This document shows positions 26,439-34,440 of a DNA stretch of 64,000 nt, in pieces. The notes beneath the pieces were generated by a model. That model was given only the letters and a program-made list of their open reading frames with translations. It was not told the origin of the DNA and did no database searches. The stretch's first letter is position 1. The number at the start of each line of letters is the position of its first letter. Origin of the DNA: JAFKKS01 sp050187875 (GTDB lineage: Bacteria; Pseudomonadota; Alphaproteobacteria; Rhizobiales; Xanthobacteraceae); NCBI GenBank assembly GCA_050187875.1, contig JBFWXB010000017.1, positions 1-64,000 on the forward strand, given 5' to 3'. The translations under genes and the position numbers were made by a program.

Positions 26439-26469
26439 GGAGCGGCGGGCTCGAAAGGTTCGCCGCTCC
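26439..26469 (+). terminator. Second hairpin in tandem, before the exporter gene
   Basis: GGAGCGGCG (26439-26447) pairs perfectly with CGCCGCTCC (26461-26469) around a 13-base loop. It lies five bases after the first hairpin. Two stacked hairpins between cargo and exporter suggest differential expression of the two. Confidence 0.55.
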
Positions 26470-26563
26470 GCTTCCTGATTTCTTACCAGCTCTCAAGCGT
26501 ATCAAAAGTGGTGGTGCAAGTACGCGGGATTCTGCGTTTCGGCAGCCTGCTAGAGGACCATTT

Positions 26564-29275
26564 ATGGCAGGTGAAAACGATATCCTGGCTCGGGAAAGAC
26601 CCCCGGCCAACCGCTACTACGCGCTGATCGCGCGTGCGATCGAAGATGCGGCAAACGACACCGTCGATGCTCGCCGCGTTATCTATGATCGCGCGCGCGG
26701 CGTGCTGTCGACTTGGGCGGCGAAGAGCGATCCTCCCCCGGCCGGCGCGGACGTCGAGCGTGAGCGCCTGGCCTTCGAAGAAGCTGTCCGCTGTGTCGAG
26801 GCCGAAGCAAGTCTGCGCGAGCTGGCACAACGCGAAGGTGCGAAGCATGCAGAGCCGCCGCTTCGTCACACGTGGACGAAGCTACTCAATATCCGTCCGC
26901 GATTGCTCCGCAGGGCAGAAGCAAGCGAAGCAACCGTCTCCTCGCCAGATGTTGCGGTGCGAGCACAAGGCCATCGAACGCCGGCTCCGATCAAGGCGCC
27001 TCCACGCGGCGTACAACCCCTTCTCGACCATATCCGCGAAGCCTACGAGACGCGTGATCGCGCGCCCTCCGCGGATTCGGGCGGTAGACAATTTCATTCC
27101 CGCCTGCAGGCGATGATCCAAGCCGCGCGCTATCACGGCATCGAGCTCGACGCGCATGAGTTCCGCCATGGCAGCGGCGAGACGGCGCCGTCCGCGGCCG
27201 CGCTATCGCTGTGGGCTGAGAATGCCGGCCTATGGTCTCGGGCGGTGCGAGTTCACTGGCGGCATTTGCTCCGTTTCAATGACACCGGCCCTGCCGTCCT
27301 GCTGTTCAAGGACGGCAGCGCCGGACTTTTGACTGGCGCCGATGCCGAGCAGAACGTCATCCTGCTGAAAGATCCCAGCGCGCCGGAAAACGCACCGCCT
27401 GTCGCAATCGACGAGCTCAGGCTGTCGCAGGTCTGGGCCGGCGAGGCGGTGCTACTGCGCGCAAGCCGCGGCCAAGACGCGGCGGACGCACTCTTCAATC
27501 TGCGCTGGCTTGTCGACCTTGTGCTGCATGAGCGCAAATCGCTGCGCGACATTGGGCTCGCCTCGCTGACGATCAGCGTGCTCACCATCTTCCCGCCGCT
27601 TCTCGTGATGGCGATGGTGAACAAGGTGCTGCAATTCCACAGCGTTTCGACGCTCGTGCTGTTGTGCGTGATGCTGGGCGTCGCCGTCGCATACGAAACG
27701 CTGCTGGGTTACGCGCGCCGGTTGATCATCGCAGTCGTCGGCGCACGGCTCGATGCCAAGCTCAACCTGCATGTCTTCAATCGCCTGCTGCGCCTGCCGC
27801 TCGACTATTTCGAACGCAACCCGGCCGGGGAGACGACGTATCGGATATCGCAGGTCTATCGCGTGCGCGAGTTTTTGACCGGCCGCTTGCTGACGACGTT
27901 TCTCGATCTGGTCACGCTTCTCGTGCTCCTCCCGTTCCTGTTCTACTTGAATGCGACGCTTGCCTGGATCGTGCTTGCTTGCGCGGTGTCCATTGCCTTG
28001 ATCATCGTCGCGTATCTCAAGCCGATGCGAGCCATGTATGGCCGCGTGGCGCTCGCCGAGAGCCACAAGTCGGCGGCGCTTGCCGAAACCATACTGGGCA
28101 TCAAGACGGTGAAAGCGCTGGCATTGGAGCCGCAGCGCAAAGCGCTGTGGGACGAGAAGGTCGCCGAGACCGGCACGCGGCGGCTCGCTTTTGGGAAGCT
28201 GGCCAACTGGCCGCAGACGCTGGTCAATCCCATCGAGCGCCTCATGGTCCTCGGCACCATGATGATCGGCGCCTATATGGCGATGCACGATCCATCCGGC
28301 TATCTGGTCGGTGGCCTGTTCGCCTTCCTGATGCTGAGCCAGCGCGTAGCGCAGCCGCTGGTTGGTCTCGCGCGGCTGGTCGAGGACTACGAGGAGGTGG
28401 GCGCGGCCATCGGCGAGGCCGGGTCCGTGCTCAACCGTCCGCCGGAGTCTGCCGCACGCTCCGCCGGACTGCGCCCTCAGTTCGCCGGCGCGATCGATTT
28501 CCAGAACGTCACGTTCACCTATGCCAACACCAAGGCGCCGGCGCTCGATAAAGTGAGCTTCGCGGTGCCGGCCGGCACCATGCTGGGGATCGTCGGGCGC
28601 AGCGGCTCGGGCAAGTCGACGATCACGCGTCTCTTGCAGGGGATCAATCGCGACTACACCGGGTTTCTCAAGGTCGACGGCTCGGAGCTGCGCGACATCG
28701 ATCTGCGGCATCTTCGGCAGAACCTCGGCGTCGTTCTTCAGGACAATTTCCTGTTCCGCGGCTCGGTGCGCGACAACATCATTGTCGGGCGTCCCGGGCT
28801 GACGCTGGCGGACGCAGTGCGTGCCGCGCGATTGGCCGGCGCCGAAGAGTTCATCGAGCGCATGCCGCAGGGCTATGAGACCTATATCGAGGAGGGCTCG
28901 CCCAATCTCTCCGGCGGGCAGCGCCAGCGACTCGCGATTGCGCGCGCGCTCATTTGCGATCCGCGCATCCTGATCCTCGACGAGGCGACGAGTGCGCTCG
29001 ATCCGGAAAGCGAGGCGGTCGTCACTGCCAATCTGCTGCGCATCGCCAGCGGACGAACCATGATCATCGTCTCCCATCGTCTGTCGTCGCTGGTGACGTG
29101 CGATCAGATTCTGGTTCTGGATCAGGGTCAGGTCGTGGGCCTCGGCCCGCACAGTGAGTTGCGTGAGCGCTGCGGGATCTATCGCCAGCTCTGGGCGCAG
29201 CAGAACCGGCACATCGACGTGGCGCGTCCGACGGTTGCGCCACGGGTGATCTCCGCCGGAATGGTGGCATCGTGA
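26564..29275 (+). CDS. Type I secretion ABC exporter (permease fused to ATPase) with degenerate C39-like domain
   Basis: A 903-residue fused exporter, longer than the usual 700-750. Residues 1 to about 175 are a hydrophilic extension with no domain I recognise. Residues about 177-305 resemble a C39 peptidase domain (A-M-I-Q-A-A-R-Y-H-G) but lack the catalytic Cys, as in HlyB-type C39-like domains that dock the cargo instead of cutting it. The membrane domain begins near residue 320. Walker A (GRSGSGKST) is near 677-685, the signature LSGGQRQRLAIARA near 781, and Walker B L-I-L-D-E-A follows. TAGAGGACC before the ATG at 26564 decides the start; the open frame upstream is the hairpin region. 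The stop overlaps the next gene by four bases. Confidence 0.9.
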   Translation: MAGENDILARERPPANRYYALIARAIEDAANDTVDARRVIYDRARGVLSTWAAKSDPPPAGADVERERLAFEEAVRCVEAEASLRELAQREGAKHAEPPLRHTWTKLLNIRPRLLRRAEASEATVSSPDVAVRAQGHRTPAPIKAPPRGVQPLLDHIREAYETRDRAPSADSGGRQFHSRLQAMIQAARYHGIELDAHEFRHGSGETAPSAAALSLWAENAGLWSRAVRVHWRHLLRFNDTGPAVLLFKDGSAGLLTGADAEQNVILLKDPSAPENAPPVAIDELRLSQVWAGEAVLLRASRGQDAADALFNLRWLVDLVLHERKSLRDIGLASLTISVLTIFPPLLVMAMVNKVLQFHSVSTLVLLCVMLGVAVAYETLLGYARRLIIAVVGARLDAKLNLHVFNRLLRLPLDYFERNPAGETTYRISQVYRVREFLTGRLLTTFLDLVTLLVLLPFLFYLNATLAWIVLACAVSIALIIVAYLKPMRAMYGRVALAESHKSAALAETILGIKTVKALALEPQRKALWDEKVAETGTRRLAFGKLANWPQTLVNPIERLMVLGTMMIGAYMAMHDPSGYLVGGLFAFLMLSQRVAQPLVGLARLVEDYEEVGAAIGEAGSVLNRPPESAARSAGLRPQFAGAIDFQNVTFTYANTKAPALDKVSFAVPAGTMLGIVGRSGSGKSTITRLLQGINRDYTGFLKVDGSELRDIDLRHLRQNLGVVLQDNFLFRGSVRDNIIVGRPGLTLADAVRAARLAGAEEFIERMPQGYETYIEEGSPNLSGGQRQRLAIARALICDPRILILDEATSALDPESEAVVTANLLRIASGRTMIIVSHRLSSLVTCDQILVLDQGQVVGLGPHSELRERCGIYRQLWAQQNRHIDVARPTVAPRVISAGMVAS

Positions 29276-30675
29276 GCAAGGACACGTCCAGGGCTTTGGC
29301 ATTGATCGCCCGCCGAACCACGGCGGACGATGCGGCGCTGCCGACGATCCTCGAGTTCCAATGGCCGTCCGCCGCCATTGTCAATGCGCGCATCCCGCGT
29401 TCGGCGCGCGGCGTCGTCTGGATCATCGCCAGTATGGTCCTGGTCCTGGTCGCGGCGATGGGATTGATCTCCATCGATCAGGTCGTGACCGCGCGCGGCG
29501 TGGTGGTTTCGAAATCGCCGACCGTGCTCGTGCAGCCGTTGGAAACCGCGATCGTTCGCTCCATCGACGTGCGCGAAGGGCAACATGTGCGGGCGGGCGA
29601 TCTCTTGGCGCGGCTTGATCCGACCTTTGCGGCCGCCGATGCTGCGACGCTCGAGGCTCAGGTCTCGAGCCTCGATGCGGAAGTCGCGCGGTTGCAGGCA
29701 GAAGCCGAAAGCCGGGCGTTCACCTACACGGGACTTGATCCCAATTGGACGCTTCAAGCGGCGATCTACGGCCATCGCAAGGCGCAGTTCGACGCCCGCG
29801 TCGACAATTACGGTCACCGCATCGACGAGCTCGCGGCAACGATGTCACGTTCCCGTTCTGATGCGGCGGCTTACCGTGAGCGCCTCAGTTTCGCGCAGGA
29901 CATCGAGCAGATGCGCAAGAAGCTCGAGTCGCTGCAGGCGGGCACGCGGCTCAATACGTTGCTGGCGATGGACTCGCGCGTGGAGATGGAGCGCTCCATG
30001 GCTAACGCCGAGCAGGCGGCCGAAGCCGCCAAGCGGGATCAGGCGGCGGTGGCGGCAGAGCGCGACGCCTTTGTGCGGGGCTGGCGCGCGGAGACGTCGC
30101 AACGGCTCTCCGAGACGATCGGGAAGGCCAACGATGCGCGCGAGCAATTGAGCAAGGCCAAGCTGCGTAAAGGATTGGCGGAGCTGCGCAGCGAAACGGA
30201 CGCCATCGTGCAGTCGGTCGCCAAGGTGTCGGTTGGCTCGGTCATGCAATCGGGCCAGCAGTTCATCACGCTGGTCCCGAGCGATGCGGCGCTCGAGATC
30301 GAGGCCAATATTTCCGGTCGCGACAATGGATTTGTCCACGTCCATGATCCCGTCGCGATCAAGTTCGACACGTTCCCGTACACCCAATACGGGATGGCTG
30401 AAGGCGTGGTCCGCATCGTCAGCCCGGACAGCTTCACCGCCGACTCGGAGGCGCGCAATGCGGGGAGCACGGCGTCGGGGTCAGGCGCGAGCGAGCCGTT
30501 CTACCGGAGCCGCATCACCATCGATCGCGTGGCGCTCCATGACGTCCCGGCAGCCTTTCGCCTCATCCCCGGCATGCCGGTGACGGCGGACATCAAGGTC
30601 GGTAAACGAACCGTGCTGGGTTATCTCCTCGGTTTGGTCTTGCCGGTGGCTCAGGAGGCGATGCGCGAGCCGTGA
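29272..30675 (+). CDS. HlyD-family type I secretion membrane fusion protein
   Basis: A 467-residue periplasmic adaptor that bridges the exporter and an outer-membrane TolC-type channel. A single transmembrane helix lies near residues 46-66, then the biotinyl-lipoyl half motif V-R-E-G-Q-H-V-R-A-G-D-L-L-A-R-L-D-P, long Ala/Glu/Arg-rich coiled coil (about 125-310), and a beta-barrel ending with G-M-P-V-T-A-D-I-K-V-G, the family's C-terminal signature. It starts with GTG overlapping the exporter stop (GTGA). No dedicated outer-membrane factor is encoded next to it; the TolC-type gene at 46052 belongs to a copper operon. Confidence 0.9.
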   Translation: MSKDTSRALALIARRTTADDAALPTILEFQWPSAAIVNARIPRSARGVVWIIASMVLVLVAAMGLISIDQVVTARGVVVSKSPTVLVQPLETAIVRSIDVREGQHVRAGDLLARLDPTFAAADAATLEAQVSSLDAEVARLQAEAESRAFTYTGLDPNWTLQAAIYGHRKAQFDARVDNYGHRIDELAATMSRSRSDAAAYRERLSFAQDIEQMRKKLESLQAGTRLNTLLAMDSRVEMERSMANAEQAAEAAKRDQAAVAAERDAFVRGWRAETSQRLSETIGKANDAREQLSKAKLRKGLAELRSETDAIVQSVAKVSVGSVMQSGQQFITLVPSDAALEIEANISGRDNGFVHVHDPVAIKFDTFPYTQYGMAEGVVRIVSPDSFTADSEARNAGSTASGSGASEPFYRSRITIDRVALHDVPAAFRLIPGMPVTADIKVGKRTVLGYLLGLVLPVAQEAMREP

Positions 30676-32219
30676 TCATTGATCGATTGATCGGGCTTGC
30701 TTCGCCAACGGCTGCGCTCGATCGGGCCATCCAGCTGACGGGGCAGGAGAGATTCGCGGCGGCATTTCCGCTGCTCACGCGCGCCGCGAAAGCCGGCATC
30801 CCCGAGGCGGAGTACCGCATCGCGCGATGCTATCTGGAAGGCACGGGCGTGCCATCCAGTCGGACGGAAGGCGCGCGGTGGCTGGAGCGTGCCGCGTCGC
30901 ATAACTGTATCGAAGCGCAGTCGCTACTGGCGGCGCTACATGTGCGCGGGCTCGCCAATGCGGCAAACGGCAACGCGTTGACTGACGGCGTCCATCCCAA
31001 TCGCCTCTTCGAAAGCGATGCGCCGGCGGAGCCGGATTTCCGATCGGCGCTTAAATGGGCCCGCTTGGCGGCCGAGCGTGGCTCGCCCGAAGCGCAGGCG
31101 CTGCTAGGTTACATCCTCACTCATGGTCCTGAGTCCTTGCGCGATCAGGACAATGCAGATCGATGGTACGAGCGCTCCGCCATGGCAGGATGCCCGCAAG
31201 GACACCTCGGTTTTGCATTGTCTCTGGCGCGTCGCGCAACGAACGACGAAGTCCACCGTCAGGCTGCCGATCAAATGCGCCGCGCGGCGGCGGCCGAGCT
31301 GCCGACGGCGATCTATCTCCTCGGCGTCCTGACCGAACACGGCACCGGTGTGCCGCGCGACCCAAGCCTTGCCGCTGAATATTATCGGGATGCAGCGGAG
31401 AAAGGGCATGGTCCCGCGCAAATCAAATGGGGCCTCGCGCTCATCGAAGGGCGCCATGTCGAGCAGGATCTCGTTGCCGGCGAGTCGTGGCTGCGCCGCG
31501 CGGCACTCGCCGGCAATCCGCGGGCAGCAGCACTGCTCGGCGATTTCTATGGTCACGGCGGTCCGTTGCCGCCGAATTATGCCGAGGCCGCAAGCTGGTA
31601 TCGCCGCGCCGCCGAGGCGGGCGACAAATCCGCTGCGCGGGCGTTGGGCTCGCTGTATTTGACCGGCGCAGGGGTCGCGCGAGACGACGAAGAGGCCGTC
31701 CGATGGTTTCGGAACGCGGCCGAGCAGGTGCCGGATGCGCAGTTCTTGTACGCGCGCATGCTCGCGGAGGGACGGGGAACGCCATCCGACTTGGCGGGGG
31801 CGCGGGCCTGGTTTACACGCGCTGCCACCGCCGGCGTTCCCGATGCGCAGGTCGCGCTTGCGGAAATGATGCTGAATGGCCGCGGCGGTGCGGCATCTCC
31901 CGCCGCTGCGGTCGAACTGTTCGAGCAGGCCGCGGCGAAAGGGCATAGCGGGGCGATGTTCGCGCTGGGCGCGATCCATGCCGGCGGCCGTGCTGTTCCG
32001 ATCGATCGCGCAAGCGCGCAGCGCTGGTTCCAAGCTGCGGCCGAGCTTGGTCACGGTCATGCGCAATTGATGCTCGGCCGTTATCTGGCCAACGCCGGCG
32101 CGGCAGAGCGTGATCCCGAGCAAGCCCGCGGCTGGTTCGAGAAGGCGCGCTTGCAAGGCATCCCCGAGGCCGAGTCCGAACTCGCGAAGCTCGCCGCGTC
32201 GCCGGAACTGCAACAATAA
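30672..32219 (+). CDS. Sel1-repeat protein of the type I secretion island
   Basis: A 515-residue protein made almost wholly of about eleven Sel1-like repeats of 36-40 residues (pattern G-x-G-V-x-x-D, A-x-x-W-Y-x-x-A-A-x-x-G, A-Q-x-x-L-G), which form an alpha-solenoid for protein contacts. The first 20 residues are not a convincing signal peptide, so a cytoplasmic location is favoured. It starts with GTG overlapping the membrane fusion protein stop (GTGA), so it belongs to the same operon. Sel1 proteins often act as assembly scaffolds, as AlgK does in alginate export. A role in cargo handling or assembly is inferred. Confidence 0.85.
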   Translation: MIIDRLIGLASPTAALDRAIQLTGQERFAAAFPLLTRAAKAGIPEAEYRIARCYLEGTGVPSSRTEGARWLERAASHNCIEAQSLLAALHVRGLANAANGNALTDGVHPNRLFESDAPAEPDFRSALKWARLAAERGSPEAQALLGYILTHGPESLRDQDNADRWYERSAMAGCPQGHLGFALSLARRATNDEVHRQAADQMRRAAAAELPTAIYLLGVLTEHGTGVPRDPSLAAEYYRDAAEKGHGPAQIKWGLALIEGRHVEQDLVAGESWLRRAALAGNPRAAALLGDFYGHGGPLPPNYAEAASWYRRAAEAGDKSAARALGSLYLTGAGVARDDEEAVRWFRNAAEQVPDAQFLYARMLAEGRGTPSDLAGARAWFTRAATAGVPDAQVALAEMMLNGRGGAASPAAAVELFEQAAAKGHSGAMFALGAIHAGGRAVPIDRASAQRWFQAAAELGHGHAQLMLGRYLANAGAAERDPEQARGWFEKARLQGIPEAESELAKLAASPELQQ

Positions 32220-32283
32220 GCGCCTTGTGCCGCGAGTCGCCGCTGTGGGTGCAGTTTGTAGGGTGATAGAAGACTGCGTTCCG

Positions 32284-32625
32284 CTATCTGGGGCAGAGTT
32301 TTGCCGTCTGGCACGAGACCATCGCAGCTTGGCCGCAACGCCCCGCGGCCTCCAGGCATGTTTGGAGGCACTCCGAGCGTCGCGGGTCGATGGCAAACCG
32401 ACGTGCGCGGCATTCGGCCATGCAGGATGCGTGCTTCTCCTCACAGCCTTGAGCCTGCATGCAGGCCGAACAGTTCGCTTGCTGAGCGATTGCGGCGGGC
32501 GACACAATCACGGCATAGGCCGCGAGCAGCGCACCCCCAAGGAATGGGAGCGCTGCTTCGGCCTTACAGCTAGCGCAAGACCGTCGATCTCGCTCGGCCG
32601 ATTTAACTTGAACGTGCCGCGTCAT
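32284..32625 (-). CDS. Small cysteine-rich exported protein, unknown function
   Basis: A 113-residue product with a hydrophobic segment (residues about 30-45, A-A-Y-A-V-I-V) ending at A-I-A-Q-Q, then a Cys-rich domain with CSACMQAQGC, CMAEC, C-L-Q-T-C, C and C near the end, enough for several disulfides or a metal site. The n-region of the signal is long, so the true start may be further in. No clear ribosome site is seen before 32625. It lies 28 bases after the DsrE-like gene on the same strand and probably shares its transcript. I do not recognise a family. Confidence 0.5.
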   Translation of the reverse strand: MTRHVQVKSAERDRRSCASCKAEAALPFLGGALLAAYAVIVSPAAIAQQANCSACMQAQGCEEKHASCMAECRARRFAIDPRRSECLQTCLEAAGRCGQAAMVSCQTAKLCPR

Positions 32626-32653
32626 GACAGAGGAACGCCGGTGTCGTTCAATA

Positions 32654-33181
32654 TCAGGGGCGAATGTAGGTCCAGCCCTGCTCTGAAAGCTCGGCAATCC
32701 GTGCGATGCCGCTCGGCACCACGCGCGCCTCAGGTGCAAGGGTCACTTCCTTGCTTTCCTGCTTGCTCTGCGCCGCCATCGTGTTTCCGCAACCCGAGAA
32801 CGTCACCTGCTTCAATGATTCCGCGATGCTCTTGAGGCGAGCCTTCACCGGAGAGGTGTCGTTGCGGAGCATGTGCAAACCCGCTCCGTAAGCCACGAAT
32901 TCGACCTTCACCGCTTCCCCTTTCGCCTGATAGTACGCGACAAGATTCTCCGCATTGTTGAGCGCCGTCGTCATCAGCGCGGGGTCGTTTTGGCTGACTT
33001 GAATGACAACGCGATGATCCTTCTTGGCGGGAGCGCGGACGGGATGAACGCTCTTCGCGGGAATGGTCCTGCCGCTGTGGAGCCCCGGCGTCGGATTCGT
33101 CTGTGCGAGGGTCGGCGCGAACGTGTCGAGCCCGACAAGGGATGCAATTGCGAACGCTCCAAGATATGCGAGCCTGAACAT
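32654..33181 (-). CDS. DsrE-family periplasmic protein
   Basis: A 175-residue protein with a Sec signal (cleavage near L-A-Q-T) and a DsrE/DsrF-like fold: V-V-I-Q-V-S-Q-N-D-P, A-L-N-N-A-E-N-L, V-E-F-V-A-Y-G-A-G-L-H-M-L. One cysteine is conserved in S-G-C-G-N-T, the place where DsrE-type proteins can carry a persulfide. It is clearly paralogous to the proteins at 43397 and 43896 in the sox region (shared P-S-G-I/V-x-R-x-x-E-L, E-Q-G-W-x-Y-x-R-P end). GGAGGCAAAG precedes its ATG. A role in periplasmic sulfur handling is likely but unproven. Confidence 0.82.
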   Translation of the reverse strand: MFRLAYLGAFAIASLVGLDTFAPTLAQTNPTPGLHSGRTIPAKSVHPVRAPAKKDHRVVIQVSQNDPALMTTALNNAENLVAYYQAKGEAVKVEFVAYGAGLHMLRNDTSPVKARLKSIAESLKQVTFSGCGNTMAAQSKQESKEVTLAPEARVVPSGIARIAELSEQGWTYIRP

Positions 33182-33203
33182 CTTTGCCTCCTATCGCGGC
33201 TGC

Positions 33204-34376
33204 TTAGCGCGACGCGCCGTCATTTCGCCTTCGCTCGCGCTGCCACTTCATGAACTCCTGGAATAAGCGATCTTGTTCAGCGCGATCGTTCGGTGCAGCC
33301 CGGACCGTTTGCGCGCGAAGAAACGCGGGATCGATGCCGATCGAGGGGCGCGCGACGCCCTTGCTCTCCGTTTTGGCGGCCTGGTCGAGCCATCGCTGTG
33401 CGGCGTCGAAGCGCGCGAGGCCCGGAACGGTAGCCGCGAGGTTGACCTCTTTCCACTTGGGGTGAAAGCCGTCCTGCAGCTTGTCGATGCGGCCAAAAAG
33501 GCGCTCCACCAGCCGTTCGACACGTCGGTAGCGCGTTGAATTTTTCGGCCAATTGAAAGCGGCGAGGATTGTCGGCACCGCGATGGTGGTGACTTGCGTG
33601 CCCTGCGAAATCAGTTGTGGGTAGTCGCTGGCGGCGAGTGTCGACGGGAGATAGGCGTCCTCGAACCGGCTGTCATACTCGACCGGCAGGAACTTGTACC
33701 CGCCTTCCCATTTGCCGCGTGTGAACGCGTCGACCGGTTTCGACGTCACGAACACCACGGCTGAAATCTCGCCGGCCTTCAGCTTTTCCAGCGCGATCGG
33801 ATGCGGGATGAAGGTCTTGTCCACATCGACCTTCAGGCGATCGAAAATGAGTGGTCCCGAATAAGCCGCCGACGTCCCCGGCGTGTTGAAATTGACCTTC
33901 TTGCCCGCGAGGTCCTGAATGGAATTGATTTCCGGCCGCGCAAACACGTGAAGCTCGGAAGGAAACAAACTGAGCAGATACGTGATCCGCTGCCTGATAT
34001 TGGGAACCAGGGTCTTGAACTCCTCAAGGGAGTCGGAATTGATGATGGCCGCATCAACTCCCTTGAGATAAAGGAGAGCCTCCACGTTCTCCGAGGGACC
34101 GCGTGTCACGATCGGCAGCACGTGAAGGTTCTCGCCATCATCGACCACGCGGGCGATATCGGTGGCGAAGCGAATAGGCGCGCCTTCGAGCAAGCCGCCC
34201 GCCAGGCCGACCGTCCATTCATTGATCTTCTCCCGTACATTCGCTTCGGCCTTGGGAGCGCGAACGGCCGTCGCCGTATCGCCACGTGGACTGCGGGATT
34301 GCGCGAGAGCCGACGTCGAGCAGCAAAGTGCGAATGCGGCCGCTAACACGATGGCGCCGCTTCTCAGAATGATCAT
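33204..34376 (-). CDS. TAXI-family TRAP transporter solute-binding protein
   Basis: A 390-residue periplasmic protein with a Sec signal and the TAXI/NMT1 type II binding fold (I-N-S-D-S near residue 110, L-A-G-K-K-V-N-F-N-T-P-G-T-S near 155-168, E-K-L-K-A-G-E-I-S-A). I prefer the ATG at 34376, which has GGGAG before it; an ATG at 34388 is in frame. No TRAP membrane subunits (DctQ/DctM type) lie in the window, so it is an orphan binding protein, perhaps a sensor or a partner of a distant permease. It is flanked by the DsrE-like gene and the Cys-motif coiled-coil gene. Confidence 0.78.
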   Translation of the reverse strand: MIILRSGAIVLAAAFALCCSTSALAQSRSPRGDTATAVRAPKAEANVREKINEWTVGLAGGLLEGAPIRFATDIARVVDDGENLHVLPIVTRGPSENVEALLYLKGVDAAIINSDSLEEFKTLVPNIRQRITYLLSLFPSELHVFARPEINSIQDLAGKKVNFNTPGTSAAYSGPLIFDRLKVDVDKTFIPHPIALEKLKAGEISAVVFVTSKPVDAFTRGKWEGGYKFLPVEYDSRFEDAYLPSTLAASDYPQLISQGTQVTTIAVPTILAAFNWPKNSTRYRRVERLVERLFGRIDKLQDGFHPKWKEVNLAATVPGLARFDAAQRWLDQAAKTESKGVARPSIGIDPAFLRAQTVRAAPNDRAEQDRLFQEFMKWQRERRRNDGASR

Positions 34377-34440
34377 GGGAGCTCCCATTCGCAGAGGCTA
34401 CAGATTCGGTTCGTGCCTGCTCATCGCGCTGAACGCAGCA

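Noticed and set aside
32220..32283. Terminator after the Sel1 gene
   Set aside because: No stem of useful length was found in the short convergent gap.
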